From Bradyrhizobium huanghuaihaiense (GTDB lineage Bacteria > Pseudomonadota > Alphaproteobacteria > Rhizobiales > Xanthobacteraceae): a DNA stretch of 61,616 bases. The DNA lies in contig NZ_VLLA01000033.1 in NCBI RefSeq assembly GCF_007830635.1, positions 1 to 61,616 on the forward strand. Direction: 5' to 3'. How positions within the stretch are numbered: the first letter of the stretch is position 1; each line of letters opens with the position of its first letter. Of the stretch, positions 41,826 to 49,471 are shown in pieces. Both the position numbers and the translations under genes were made by a program. The notes beneath the pieces are model-generated. The model was not told the origin of the DNA. It saw nothing but the letters and a program-made list of their open reading frames with translations, and made no database searches.

Positions 41826-42191
41826 ATGCGCCGCAACCATCTCATCGCAGCCGCGGGAATCTGCCTCGCGCTCATCATCTACGCCACGCTCGCCAAGCTC
41901 GCGGGCAGGCCGGTGCTCGTGGGCCACGCGGAGGCCTATTGGGTCGTCGTCATCGAGCGCTTCAGCGCCTATGGCCTGTTGGGCTTCCTTCTTTCGTTCC
42001 TGTTGCCCGGCCGGCTCAAGCTGGCTTGCATGTTCGTTTTGGCCGTCGCGATCGGACTCGAGGTTCTGCAAGCAGTAACGCCGGATCGCGATCCGCGGCT
42101 CGTAGATGTGCTGCAGAAGGCCGCCGGCGGCACCGTCGGCGTCCTTCTGGCTCAAACCATCCTGGCTTTCCTGCCGCGGCCGCCATCCTAG
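41826..42191 (+). CDS. VanZ-like membrane protein
   Basis: A 121-residue protein with four helices. The segment ERFSAYGLLGFLLSFLLPG near residue 44 and the C-terminal GLEVLQAVTPDRDPRLVDVL, followed by AAGGTVGVLLA, give the VanZ pattern in which an E-x-x-Q helix is followed by a D-x-x-D and a small-residue helix. VanZ members have been tied to teicoplanin resistance elsewhere, but most bacterial members have no known role. It is a lone rightward gene. Confidence 0.8.
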   Translation: MRRNHLIAAAGICLALIIYATLAKLAGRPVLVGHAEAYWVVVIERFSAYGLLGFLLSFLLPGRLKLACMFVLAVAIGLEVLQAVTPDRDPRLVDVLQKAAGGTVGVLLAQTILAFLPRPPS

Positions 42192-42213
42192 GAGTGCAGG
42201 TGGCTCAGCGGAG

Positions 42214-42498
42214 TTACGCCACGCCGCGCCTGAGGCTCTCCTGCTCGGTCGCGAGAACGCCGGACATCTGCCGATGGGTCTCGCGCAGCGCCGCGATCGC
42301 ATCGTCGAGCGCGAAGTCGGCCTCGCGAATGGTCTCGAAGAACCGGGCCATCATTACAGGGTTCAGCTTGACGCGGGTGTTCCCGTCGCGGCTCTTGCGG
42401 CGGTCGAGCGACAGATGCAGCGCCTGCAGCCGTGCTTCGGCAGCACTGCAGCCATTGAGTGTCGCGAATTCATCATAAGTCATCCAGATCTGAGGCAT
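42214..42498 (-). CDS. Hypothetical protein (94 aa), possible HTH
   Basis: A 94-residue soluble protein starting MPQIWMTYDEFATLNGC. The N-terminal half, with EFATLNGCSAAEARLQALHL, looks like a helix-turn-helix, and the C-terminal half is amphipathic helix (RFFETIREADFALDDAIAAL). It may be a small DNA- or protein-binding factor. I recognise no family. Confidence 0.55.
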   Translation of the reverse strand: MPQIWMTYDEFATLNGCSAAEARLQALHLSLDRRKSRDGNTRVKLNPVMMARFFETIREADFALDDAIAALRETHRQMSGVLATEQESLRRGVA

Positions 42499-42623
42499 GT
42501 CCCTGTCCGCCTTTTGTTATGGGCCTCAACCTAGAGGTCACCTCTAAAAGCGGGGTTGCTGCAGTGCAGTCTCGCGATGTTTTCGCGACAACAGCGTCAA
42601 TGCAAAGCTAAGACGCCGGCGCT

Positions 42624-43070
42624 TCAGGACAGGGGAGTCTTGGTCGGCGTAAACACGGGGCGTGGTCGGGTACGTTTGTCGAGGCCCTTCGGCAGCTTGT
42701 CGGCGTTGAGCTTCACCACCGCGCATCGGGCGTCGGAGGCCGGCGCATCCTCCTGGCTGTAGATCAGCGTCGCCTCGAACTTCACGTCGGGTGCTTCCCT
42801 GGCCGTTCCCGTGCAGGTCGCCAGCAGGCCGTTGCATACACCCGAGAGATCGACCTCGACCCGGTCCGGCCCGAACACGTTCGGCGGACCATCGGAGTGG
42901 CGGTTCACGGTCAAGACCGCCGAGAAGCGCTGCTCATCGACACGATACGAGCCGCCATAGGTGAAGAAGCTGTCCCGGCCTGAAATCCGGCCCTCGGCGA
43001 GGTCCACCAGGCCGGTGCCCTGACCACGCGGGGTCCTGAACCAGGCTGCATACTTGCCGTCTCTCAACAT
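42624..43070 (-). CDS. GrlR-like protein
   Basis: A 148-residue beta-barrel-like protein resembling the GrlR family of small regulators. It has MLRDGKYAAWFRTPRGQGTG, then SFFTYGGSYRV and later ELD-type strands with a PDVKFEATLIYSQED end. GrlR in enteropathogenic E. coli represses the type III secretion regulator GrlA, but many relatives, including rhizobial ones, have unknown roles. The start is chosen at the ATG before LRDGKY because longer ones add unrelated sequence. The last 30 residues are a basic tail absent from the family. Confidence 0.6.
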   Translation of the reverse strand: MLRDGKYAAWFRTPRGQGTGLVDLAEGRISGRDSFFTYGGSYRVDEQRFSAVLTVNRHSDGPPNVFGPDRVEVDLSGVCNGLLATCTGTAREAPDVKFEATLIYSQEDAPASDARCAVVKLNADKLPKGLDKRTRPRPVFTPTKTPLS

Positions 43071-43220
43071 ACGGAAATTCTCGCCGTGAAATTGACGAGG
43101 TATTTGCAACCAACTCTGGGGCGCGACAATGACCAAACCGCCAGCGCTAACGGCAAGGTTAACGCCCTCGAAACCCGATCCGTCGAATTGCGGCCGAGGC
43201 GTGCGGCGGCGGCGCGGAGA

Positions 43221-44957
43221 TCAAAACAATTCTATGCCGTCATCCGCGGCCTCGACCGCCTCGACGCGCCGCGTGGCGGCGATCGACGCAAGCCCGAGCG
43301 CCTGCAAGAATTCACGGTGGACGTCCCGCTCGCGCTCCATCGTGTAGCGCGCAAAGAGATCGTCGAGCATGGCCTCGTCCTGCGCTTGCGGCTGCGGACG
43401 CTGCGCGCCCGCGCCCGCGGTCTCGAGGCGCGTCGCAACAGCAGGCAGGGCGGCGGAGCCCTCGCCAAGCGTGGTCATCAGGCCTTGCGCCGAATTCATC
43501 AGGCCTTCGAATTCGGCGCCTTCGTCGACGAGCCGCTTCATCAGCTTGTCCAGCCGTTCGTTGCCCGCCTCGACCTCGCGCAGCGCCTGGAGGATTTGCG
43601 GCTCGAGCTGGGCGAGCTGCGTGGGATCACCCTGCACGCGCAGCTCCTTCAGCTCTCTTGCCGAACGCTCGATGCCGTCGAGCACGGGTCTCAACCGCGC
43701 CGCGCCCGCCGAGACCTGGTCCGCAGTCGCCTTGAGCTCGTTGGCGATCACGACGAAGGCGCTGCCGCGGCTGCCGAGATGGCTTGCCTTCAGGCCGGCA
43801 TTCATCCCGATCAGGGTGATGTCGACGGTGGCCTCGGCAAGGCCCGATATCGCCTGACGAAACTTCGCCAGCGTGTCCTCGACGATCGCGAGTGCGTCGT
43901 CGACCGAACGGCCGGCGCCCTCGCAGGTGAAGATCAATGTCGAGGCATGTGCCAGCGTCTGCTTGATGCGCGTCAGGAACGACGACGAGCCGCCATCCTC
44001 ACCGCCGAACAGCGCGCGGCCATGGCCGACGACGCTGCCGGCATCGTTCAGGATCGCCGTCAGTGCCCGGACGATCTGTCCGATGTCACTGCCGAACTCG
44101 CGCTGGGCGTCCCTGAGCAGCGCCGCCTGCAACTGGCAGATCGCGCGCGCGCCGTCGTCGCTCGCAACCGGTTCGGGAACAAGGCTCGGAGATGCCCCGG
44201 AAGCGAGGCCGAGACCGTGACAGACATGCTCGAGCCGCTGGCGCGTGCTGTCGCCGGCCTGCAGCGAGATGATCGCGCTGCCGACCGCCTCGGCGATCTT
44301 TCTGGTGCTGGCGCTCGCGAGGTCGGCGAGATGGCTGCTCTTGCTGCGCTGGTCGCGCAGTCCGCCATAGGCCGCGCCGAGCGCGGCGCTCTCCGACACC
44401 AGCTCGTTTCGGTAGCGGCTCTCGAACTCCTTCTGCCGGGCGGAGGCAGTGGCGACGGCTTCCGACAGGCGTTGCCGATCTCTCCCGCACTCCTCGAGCG
44501 AACGCTGCACCGCCTTGCCGAGGTCATAGGCTTCCTGGGTGAAGGCGAGAAAGCCCTCGCGATCGCCGTCGAGCGAGGCCGCCTCGATCCGCGCACTGCG
44601 CGCGATGATCGTGATCATCTGGATGTGCTTGAACAACGGCTTCAGCAGCGAGGACGCCTCTGCGGTGCTCGCGCCGATCGTCGCAAGCAGCGCGCTCTCG
44701 GCCGGCAGCGCCTGCGCCAGCTCGCTGAGCCGGGCGGCAATCTCCTGCAGCGCGGTCGCGGCGCCCTCGATCTCGGCGCCCGAGAGCTCCCCGGAGAGCG
44801 TCGCGAGGCCCTGGTTCAGCTCCTTGAAGATGATGTGGCCGCGGCCGAGCTCGTGACCGACCCGCGCGAAGACGTCCTCGATGCGCGACGAGACGTCCTC
44901 GATCGCGGCGATCGCTTCGGTGAGCGTGCGCGGTGGAATGGCGGACATCGCGCTCAA
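43221..44957 (-). CDS. Soluble MCP-like chemosensory protein
   Basis: A 578-residue protein with no membrane helix, the last gene of the chemosensory operon. It is helical throughout. Near residue 390 is DITLIGMNAGLKASHLGS followed by RGSAFVVIANELKATADQ. This matches the hairpin tip and glycine-flanked segment of methyl-accepting proteins (I-x-L-N-A-x-x-E-A-A-R-A-G), but several key contact residues are changed. It may be a degenerate cytoplasmic receptor or a scaffold that binds CheW/CheA poorly. Its start codon overlaps the CheB stop (ATGA), so it is translated with the operon. Confidence 0.7.
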   Translation of the reverse strand: MSAMSAIPPRTLTEAIAAIEDVSSRIEDVFARVGHELGRGHIIFKELNQGLATLSGELSGAEIEGAATALQEIAARLSELAQALPAESALLATIGASTAEASSLLKPLFKHIQMITIIARSARIEAASLDGDREGFLAFTQEAYDLGKAVQRSLEECGRDRQRLSEAVATASARQKEFESRYRNELVSESAALGAAYGGLRDQRSKSSHLADLASASTRKIAEAVGSAIISLQAGDSTRQRLEHVCHGLGLASGASPSLVPEPVASDDGARAICQLQAALLRDAQREFGSDIGQIVRALTAILNDAGSVVGHGRALFGGEDGGSSSFLTRIKQTLAHASTLIFTCEGAGRSVDDALAIVEDTLAKFRQAISGLAEATVDITLIGMNAGLKASHLGSRGSAFVVIANELKATADQVSAGAARLRPVLDGIERSARELKELRVQGDPTQLAQLEPQILQALREVEAGNERLDKLMKRLVDEGAEFEGLMNSAQGLMTTLGEGSAALPAVATRLETAGAGAQRPQPQAQDEAMLDDLFARYTMERERDVHREFLQALGLASIAATRRVEAVEAADDGIELF

Positions 44958-46045
44958 CCTGTCATCACGGTATGTCCGGCCTGGTACCAGGCCATGATCT
45001 CGCGCGGAATATTGTGCAGCGAGACGACCTTCTCGACGCCGCCATGGGCGATGGCTTCCTTGGGCATGCCGAACACCACGCTGCTCTCTTCGTCCTGCGC
45101 CCGCGTCGAGGCGCCGAGCTTGCGCATCTCCAGCATGCCGCGCGCGCCGTCATCGCCCATGCCGGTCATGATGACGCCGAGCGCATTGGCGCCGGCATGC
45201 TGGGCCGCCGAGCGGAACAGCACGTCGACGGAGGGGCGATGCCGCGACACCGGCGGCCCGTCCTTGATCGCGATCTGGTAGCGCAGGCCGATGCGCTGGA
45301 GCAGCATATGGCGGGCGCCGGGCGCGATATAGGCACAGCCCGGCAGCACCGGCTCGCCGTCCTCGGCCTCCTTGACCCGGATCTGGCAGACGCTGTCGAG
45401 GCGCCTGGCAAAGGCCGCGGTGAAGCCCGCCGGCATGTGCTGGACGATGAGAAGCGGCGGACAATGCGACGGCAGCATCTCGAGGACGTCGTTGAGCGCT
45501 TCGGTGCCGCCCGTCGAGGCGCCGATACACACGATGCGCTCCGTCGTCGGCCGGGTCTTGCCCTGCACCGGCGGCGGGATGATGGCGTCGGCCGTCAGCT
45601 TCTTCTCGACCATGCGGCGCTCCGAGCGCGGACGGACCCGCGCACGCGCTGCCGATTTAACCGCCTCGCGCAGCCGGGTGGAGCATTCGAGCAACGCCTG
45701 CCGCGTGTCGATCTTCGGCTTCGGCACGATGTCGACCGCGCCCGCCTCGAACGCCTCGAACATCACGTTCGAACCCTCTTCGGTCAGCGAGGAGCAGATG
45801 ATCACCGGGATCGGACGCTGCGCCATAATTTTGCGCAGGAAGGTCATGCCGTCCATGCGCGGCATTTCAAGATCGAGAATGATGACGTGGGGCAGCTCCT
45901 TCTCGAGGCGGCGGGCCGCGACGAAGGGATCTGAGGCGGTCGCCATCACCTCGATATCAGGGTCTTCGGAAAGGATCGTCTGAAGGATTTGGCGCACCGA
46001 CGCCGAATCGTCCACGATCAGCACGCGAACTTTCTCCCTCGGCAT
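44954..46045 (-). CDS. cheB: CheB protein-glutamate methylesterase
   Basis: This response regulator removes methyl groups from chemoreceptors, and in some species also deamidates glutamine. Residues 5-120 are the receiver domain with D12/D13 and phospho-acceptor D58 in LDLEMPRMDG. The C-terminal catalytic domain has the Ser-His-Asp triad at S177 (GASTGGTEAL), H203 (QHMPAGFT) and D299 (TGMGDDG). The 363 residues are the normal length. It lies 16 bases after cheR and its stop overlaps the next start. Activity is expected to be raised by phosphotransfer from CheA encoded in the same operon. Confidence 0.96.
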   Translation of the reverse strand: MPREKVRVLIVDDSASVRQILQTILSEDPDIEVMATASDPFVAARRLEKELPHVIILDLEMPRMDGMTFLRKIMAQRPIPVIICSSLTEEGSNVMFEAFEAGAVDIVPKPKIDTRQALLECSTRLREAVKSAARARVRPRSERRMVEKKLTADAIIPPPVQGKTRPTTERIVCIGASTGGTEALNDVLEMLPSHCPPLLIVQHMPAGFTAAFARRLDSVCQIRVKEAEDGEPVLPGCAYIAPGARHMLLQRIGLRYQIAIKDGPPVSRHRPSVDVLFRSAAQHAGANALGVIMTGMGDDGARGMLEMRKLGASTRAQDEESSVVFGMPKEAIAHGGVEKVVSLHNIPREIMAWYQAGHTVMTG

Positions 46046-46061
46046 TGTGGTTGCGCTCCGG

Positions 46062-46916
46062 CTAGACCTGGAAAATGGTTGGCTGAACTTGCTTCAAGCC
46101 CGGTACTGCACTGTGAATCATCGATTCCGAATGTCCGACCAGCAGATAGCCGCCGGGCCGCAAATGGCTGCACAATTGCTGGATCACCTTGCGCTGCGTC
46201 TCGCGCTCGAAATAGATCAGGACGTTGCGGCAGAAGATGATGTCGACGTCGCGATCGACGGGATAGGACGCATCCATGAGGTTCATTCGCATGAAATGCG
46301 TCATGCGCCGCAGCTCCGGCACAACCCGCACCTCGCCCCGCGACTTGTCCCGCGACGACAGGAAGTATCGCTTCACGAAGTTCTCAGGCACCGGTGCGAG
46401 CACATCGCGGGTGTAGATCGCGGTCTTGGCGAGGCGCAGCACGGCCGTCGAGATGTCCGTCCCGAGGATGCGATACTGGAAGCGCGAGCCGTTTCGCGTC
46501 ATGTCGTCCAGCACCATCGCGGTCGTATAGGCTTCCATGCCGGTCGAGCTCGCCGAGCTCCAGATCTTCAGGTTCGCGTTCCTGCGGCCGTGCGATTTGA
46601 GCAAAGCGGGGACGGCGACGTCCCGCATGAAGGTGAAGTGCTGGGGTTCGCGGAAGAAATCGGTCTTGTTGGTCGTCACCACATCGATCAGGTGGGTGAG
46701 CTCGGTGTCGAAATGGTCGGCCTCGAACAGGTTGTCGACATATTCGTTGAGGTCGGAAAAATTCAACGCGCGCACGCGCTTGTGCAGCCGCCCCTCCAGC
46801 ATCAGCCGCTTGCCTTGCGGCAGCTTGATGCCGACCTGGCCCTCGATCAGTTCGGCAATGGTCCGGAAGTGGCGGTCCGACAGATGCACGGCCGTATCCT
46901 GCACGGCGGGCATCAT
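46062..46916 (-). CDS. cheR: CheR chemoreceptor methyltransferase
   Basis: This SAM-dependent enzyme methylates glutamates on the receptors of this system. The 284 residues have the helical N-terminal domain (HFRTIAELIEGQVGIKLPQG), the SAM-binding stretch IWSSASSTGMEAYTTAM near residue 150, where the usual GCSTG is SASSTG, and DIIFCRNVLIYFERETQRK near residue 233. It is preceded on the operon by an MCP gene ending in a strong hairpin. Receptors here end in DAEFQR rather than the NWETF-type pentapeptide, so CheR may bind them without tethering. Confidence 0.95.
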   Translation of the reverse strand: MMPAVQDTAVHLSDRHFRTIAELIEGQVGIKLPQGKRLMLEGRLHKRVRALNFSDLNEYVDNLFEADHFDTELTHLIDVVTTNKTDFFREPQHFTFMRDVAVPALLKSHGRRNANLKIWSSASSTGMEAYTTAMVLDDMTRNGSRFQYRILGTDISTAVLRLAKTAIYTRDVLAPVPENFVKRYFLSSRDKSRGEVRVVPELRRMTHFMRMNLMDASYPVDRDVDIIFCRNVLIYFERETQRKVIQQLCSHLRPGGYLLVGHSESMIHSAVPGLKQVQPTIFQV

Positions 46917-47011
46917 GGCTGCATGCCTCGGTCCGGGACGGCCGCCTGCACTGAATGTCGGGCCGAACGGGCCATCTTGAATCCTACACGTCTACGCAAT
47001 GACTGAAGACA

Positions 47012-47039
47012 GATCGGCCCCCCGATTGGGGGGCCGATC
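47012..47039 (-). terminator. Perfect 12-bp hairpin between MCP and cheR
   Basis: Arms GATCGGCCCCCC and GGGGGGCCGATC enclose the four-base loop GATT. It lies 13 bases after the MCP stop and 96 before cheR, inside the operon. It could end some transcripts or protect the 3' end, so cheR and cheB would be made less than the receptors. Confidence 0.75.
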
Positions 47040-47051
47040 CCACAAAGACAC

Positions 47052-48854
47052 TCAGCGTTGGAACTCGGCGTCGCGGTCGTCCTCGCCGTCGTTCATGTCG
47101 AAGGCGAAGCCGCCGCCGCCGGCGACCTTCACGGCGCGCGCGGGCCTCGCCATCGGCTTCTTGGCCGGACGCTCCGCCGCCGCCATGGTCGCCGCCTTGG
47201 CGCGCAACTGGGTCACGGCCCGGTCGATCGGTGCGGCCTGGCCCTTTCCACCCTGCTCGATACGGAAATAGGCGATGGTCGACTGGAGCTGCTCGGCCTG
47301 GGAGGCAAGCTCCTCCGACGTCGAGGACACCTGCTCGGAGGCGCTGGCGTTCTGCTGACCGACCTTGTCGAGCTGCTGGATCGCCTGGTTGATCTGCGCC
47401 GAGCCGACGTCCTGCTCGCGGCAGGCCGCGGTGATCTCCTCGACCAGCTCCGCGGTCTTCTTGATATCAGGCACGAGCTTGGCGAGCATGGCGCCGGCCT
47501 CCTGCGCCACCTTGACGGTGTCGGTCGAGAGCGTGCCGATCTCGGCCGCGGCCGCCTGGCTGCGCTCGGCGAGCTTGCGCACTTCGGATGCGACGACCGC
47601 AAAGCCCTTGCCGTGCTCGCCGGCGCGCGCGGCCTCGACTGCCGCGTTCAGCGCGAGCAGATCGGTCTGGCGTGCGATCTCCTGCACGATGGTGATCTTC
47701 TCGGCGATGGTCTGCATCGCGTTGACGGCGCGCCCGACGGCTGCGCCGCTCGCCTCGGCGTCCTTGGCGGACTGTGCGGCGATCTTCTCGGTCTGGTTGG
47801 CGTTGTCGGCATTCTGCTTCACGTTCGAGGCCATCTCCTCCATCGAGGAGGAGGCTTCCTCCGCGGACGAGGCCTGCTCGGTTGCGCCCTGCGAGAGCTG
47901 CTCGGCGCTGGCGGACAATTCCTGGCTGCCGGCCGAAACGTTCTGCGCCGCGGTGAGCGCTTCCGACACGATCTGCCGGAGCTTCTCCACCATGCGCTCG
48001 AGCGCGAGGCCGAGCGTGTCCTTGTCCGACAGGGGCTTGGCTTCGACCATGAGATTGCCTTGCGCGATCTCGTTGGCGAGGGCCGCGGTGGCATTCAGGT
48101 TCACCGTCATCGCGTTCAGCGACTTGATGAGGTCGCCGATCTCGTCGTTGCTGGAGGACTCGATCTTGCGGCTGAGATCGCCGATCGCGACCGCGTCGGC
48201 GAGGCCGACGGCCTGGGCCAGCGCCCGGTTGATGTTCATCGCAATCCAGGTCGCGGCGACGGCAGCGATCAACAGCGAGGCGATGACCAGGCTCATCAGC
48301 AGCAGCTCTGCACGCGAGCCGTCCTGCTTGGCTTGTTCGGCCTGCTCGGCCATGTTCTTCTTGACGTTCTTGATGTAGGCGTCGGCCGCTTCCAGCGCGT
48401 CAGCGACAAACTTGCGGCCGTCGTGCATGGACCGGTCCAGCGCCTTCGGCTTGTCGGTCTTGGCAAGCCTGACCGTCTCATCCTGATAGGCGTTCAGCTT
48501 GGCGAACGCGACGTTGAAGCCTTCCATCAGCTTCTTGCCACCTTCGCTGGCGGCGGCGTAGATCTCGTCCTTGGACTTGGCGACCGCTTCGCGGTTCTTG
48601 GCGAGATCGGCGACGAACTGGTCATACTCCGCATCGGACGCCGCCAGGATCGAGTTCTTCTCGGCGCGCACGAGGAAGAGAATGCCTTCCTTCAGCTCGG
48701 CGGCCTTCTCCATACGGCCCGCGCGGGCGACGAGAACCTCGGTGGTGCCGACCATGTCGGCCAGCTTCAAGTAGCCGACCGCACCGGCGATCATGGAGAG
48801 CAGAATGACGACGCCGAAGGCGCTGGCAAGCTTGGCTTTGACGGTGAATCTCAT
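47052..48854 (-). CDS. Methyl-accepting chemotaxis protein
   Basis: A 600-residue transmembrane receptor. TM1 is at about residues 9-28, followed by a periplasmic four-helix-bundle sensor to about 183 (4HB_MCP type), TM2 at about 184-206, a HAMP domain, and the cytoplasmic signalling hairpin. The tip DLLALNAAVEAARAGEHGKG is intact. A second HAMP-like stretch (IAQGNLMVEAKPLSDKDT, about 262-280) is inserted between HAMP and signalling domain. The C-terminus ends FDMNDGEDDRDAEFQR. It is paralogous to the 49.5-kb receptor, and the two are almost identical through the signalling domain. The ligand is unknown. Confidence 0.93.
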   Translation of the reverse strand: MRFTVKAKLASAFGVVILLSMIAGAVGYLKLADMVGTTEVLVARAGRMEKAAELKEGILFLVRAEKNSILAASDAEYDQFVADLAKNREAVAKSKDEIYAAASEGGKKLMEGFNVAFAKLNAYQDETVRLAKTDKPKALDRSMHDGRKFVADALEAADAYIKNVKKNMAEQAEQAKQDGSRAELLLMSLVIASLLIAAVAATWIAMNINRALAQAVGLADAVAIGDLSRKIESSSNDEIGDLIKSLNAMTVNLNATAALANEIAQGNLMVEAKPLSDKDTLGLALERMVEKLRQIVSEALTAAQNVSAGSQELSASAEQLSQGATEQASSAEEASSSMEEMASNVKQNADNANQTEKIAAQSAKDAEASGAAVGRAVNAMQTIAEKITIVQEIARQTDLLALNAAVEAARAGEHGKGFAVVASEVRKLAERSQAAAAEIGTLSTDTVKVAQEAGAMLAKLVPDIKKTAELVEEITAACREQDVGSAQINQAIQQLDKVGQQNASASEQVSSTSEELASQAEQLQSTIAYFRIEQGGKGQAAPIDRAVTQLRAKAATMAAAERPAKKPMARPARAVKVAGGGGFAFDMNDGEDDRDAEFQR

Positions 48855-48915
48855 TGTGGGGCTCGTTGGTTCGAATTGGGGTGCTTACGCTTGACCACGC
48901 TTCACACTTGCAAAC

Positions 48916-49404
48916 TCAGGCGGCGCGCGGCGCATCGGCGCCGGCATCGCTTGCTTCCGGAATCCTGTCATTCGCCATCAGCTTGGCGAGGTCGAAAATG
49001 ACGACGAACTTTTCGCCCTTGCGGCCGATACCGGCGGCATAGTCGGACTGCCACGTCCCGCCGACCTCGGGGATCGGCTCGATCGCCTGCTCGTCGATGT
49101 CGGTGACCTCGAACACGCAGTCGGCGACGAAGCCGACGCCGACCAGGCGGTCCTTCATCGGCACGTCGAGGATGATGATGCGGGTCGCCTCGGTCGCAGC
49201 AATGCTGGGCAGGCCGAGCTTGGTCCGGAGGTCGACGATCGGATAGCCGCTGCCGCGCACGTCGATCATGCCGAGCAGGAAATTCGGCGCGTGTGGAAGC
49301 CGCGAGATCGGCCGCATGTCCAGGATTTCGCGGACGTTGCGGATGCTGATGCCGAACGTCTCGCCGGCGAGCCCGAGCGTCAGATATTGCGAGGTTGCGG
49401 CCAT
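48916..49404 (-). CDS. cheW: CheW coupling protein
   Basis: A 162-residue SH3-like scaffold that links receptors to CheA. It has YLTLGLAGETFGISIRNVRE at the start, then MIDVRGSGYPIVDLRTKLGL and the usual RIIILD strand. The C-terminus is longer than the minimal CheW. The ATG before AATSQYL is chosen since earlier starts add 36 disordered residues that overlap the next MCP's 3' end. One of two CheW genes in the operon, each next to an MCP, suggesting receptor-CheW pairs. Confidence 0.93.
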   Translation of the reverse strand: MAATSQYLTLGLAGETFGISIRNVREILDMRPISRLPHAPNFLLGMIDVRGSGYPIVDLRTKLGLPSIAATEATRIIILDVPMKDRLVGVGFVADCVFEVTDIDEQAIEPIPEVGGTWQSDYAAGIGRKGEKFVVIFDLAKLMANDRIPEASDAGADAPRAA

Positions 49405-49443
49405 GATGCAGTCCAGGGGGTCCGAAGGTTTTGGAAACGAGTA

Positions 49444-49466
49444 CGGTCCGGCGCGAGGCCGGACCG
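49444..49466 (-). terminator. Perfect 9-bp hairpin between MCP and cheW
   Basis: CGGTCCGGC and GCCGGACCG surround the loop GCGAG, 6 bases after the stop of the 49.5-kb MCP gene and before the CheW gene it shares a transcript with. Like the hairpin before cheR, it may tune the ratios of operon products. Confidence 0.65.
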
Positions 49467-49471
49467 GTTGA

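Noticed and set aside
43086..45281. A 731-codon rightward open frame over the chemosensory genes
   Set aside because: It is antisense to the MCP-like protein and CheB, both with clear motifs.
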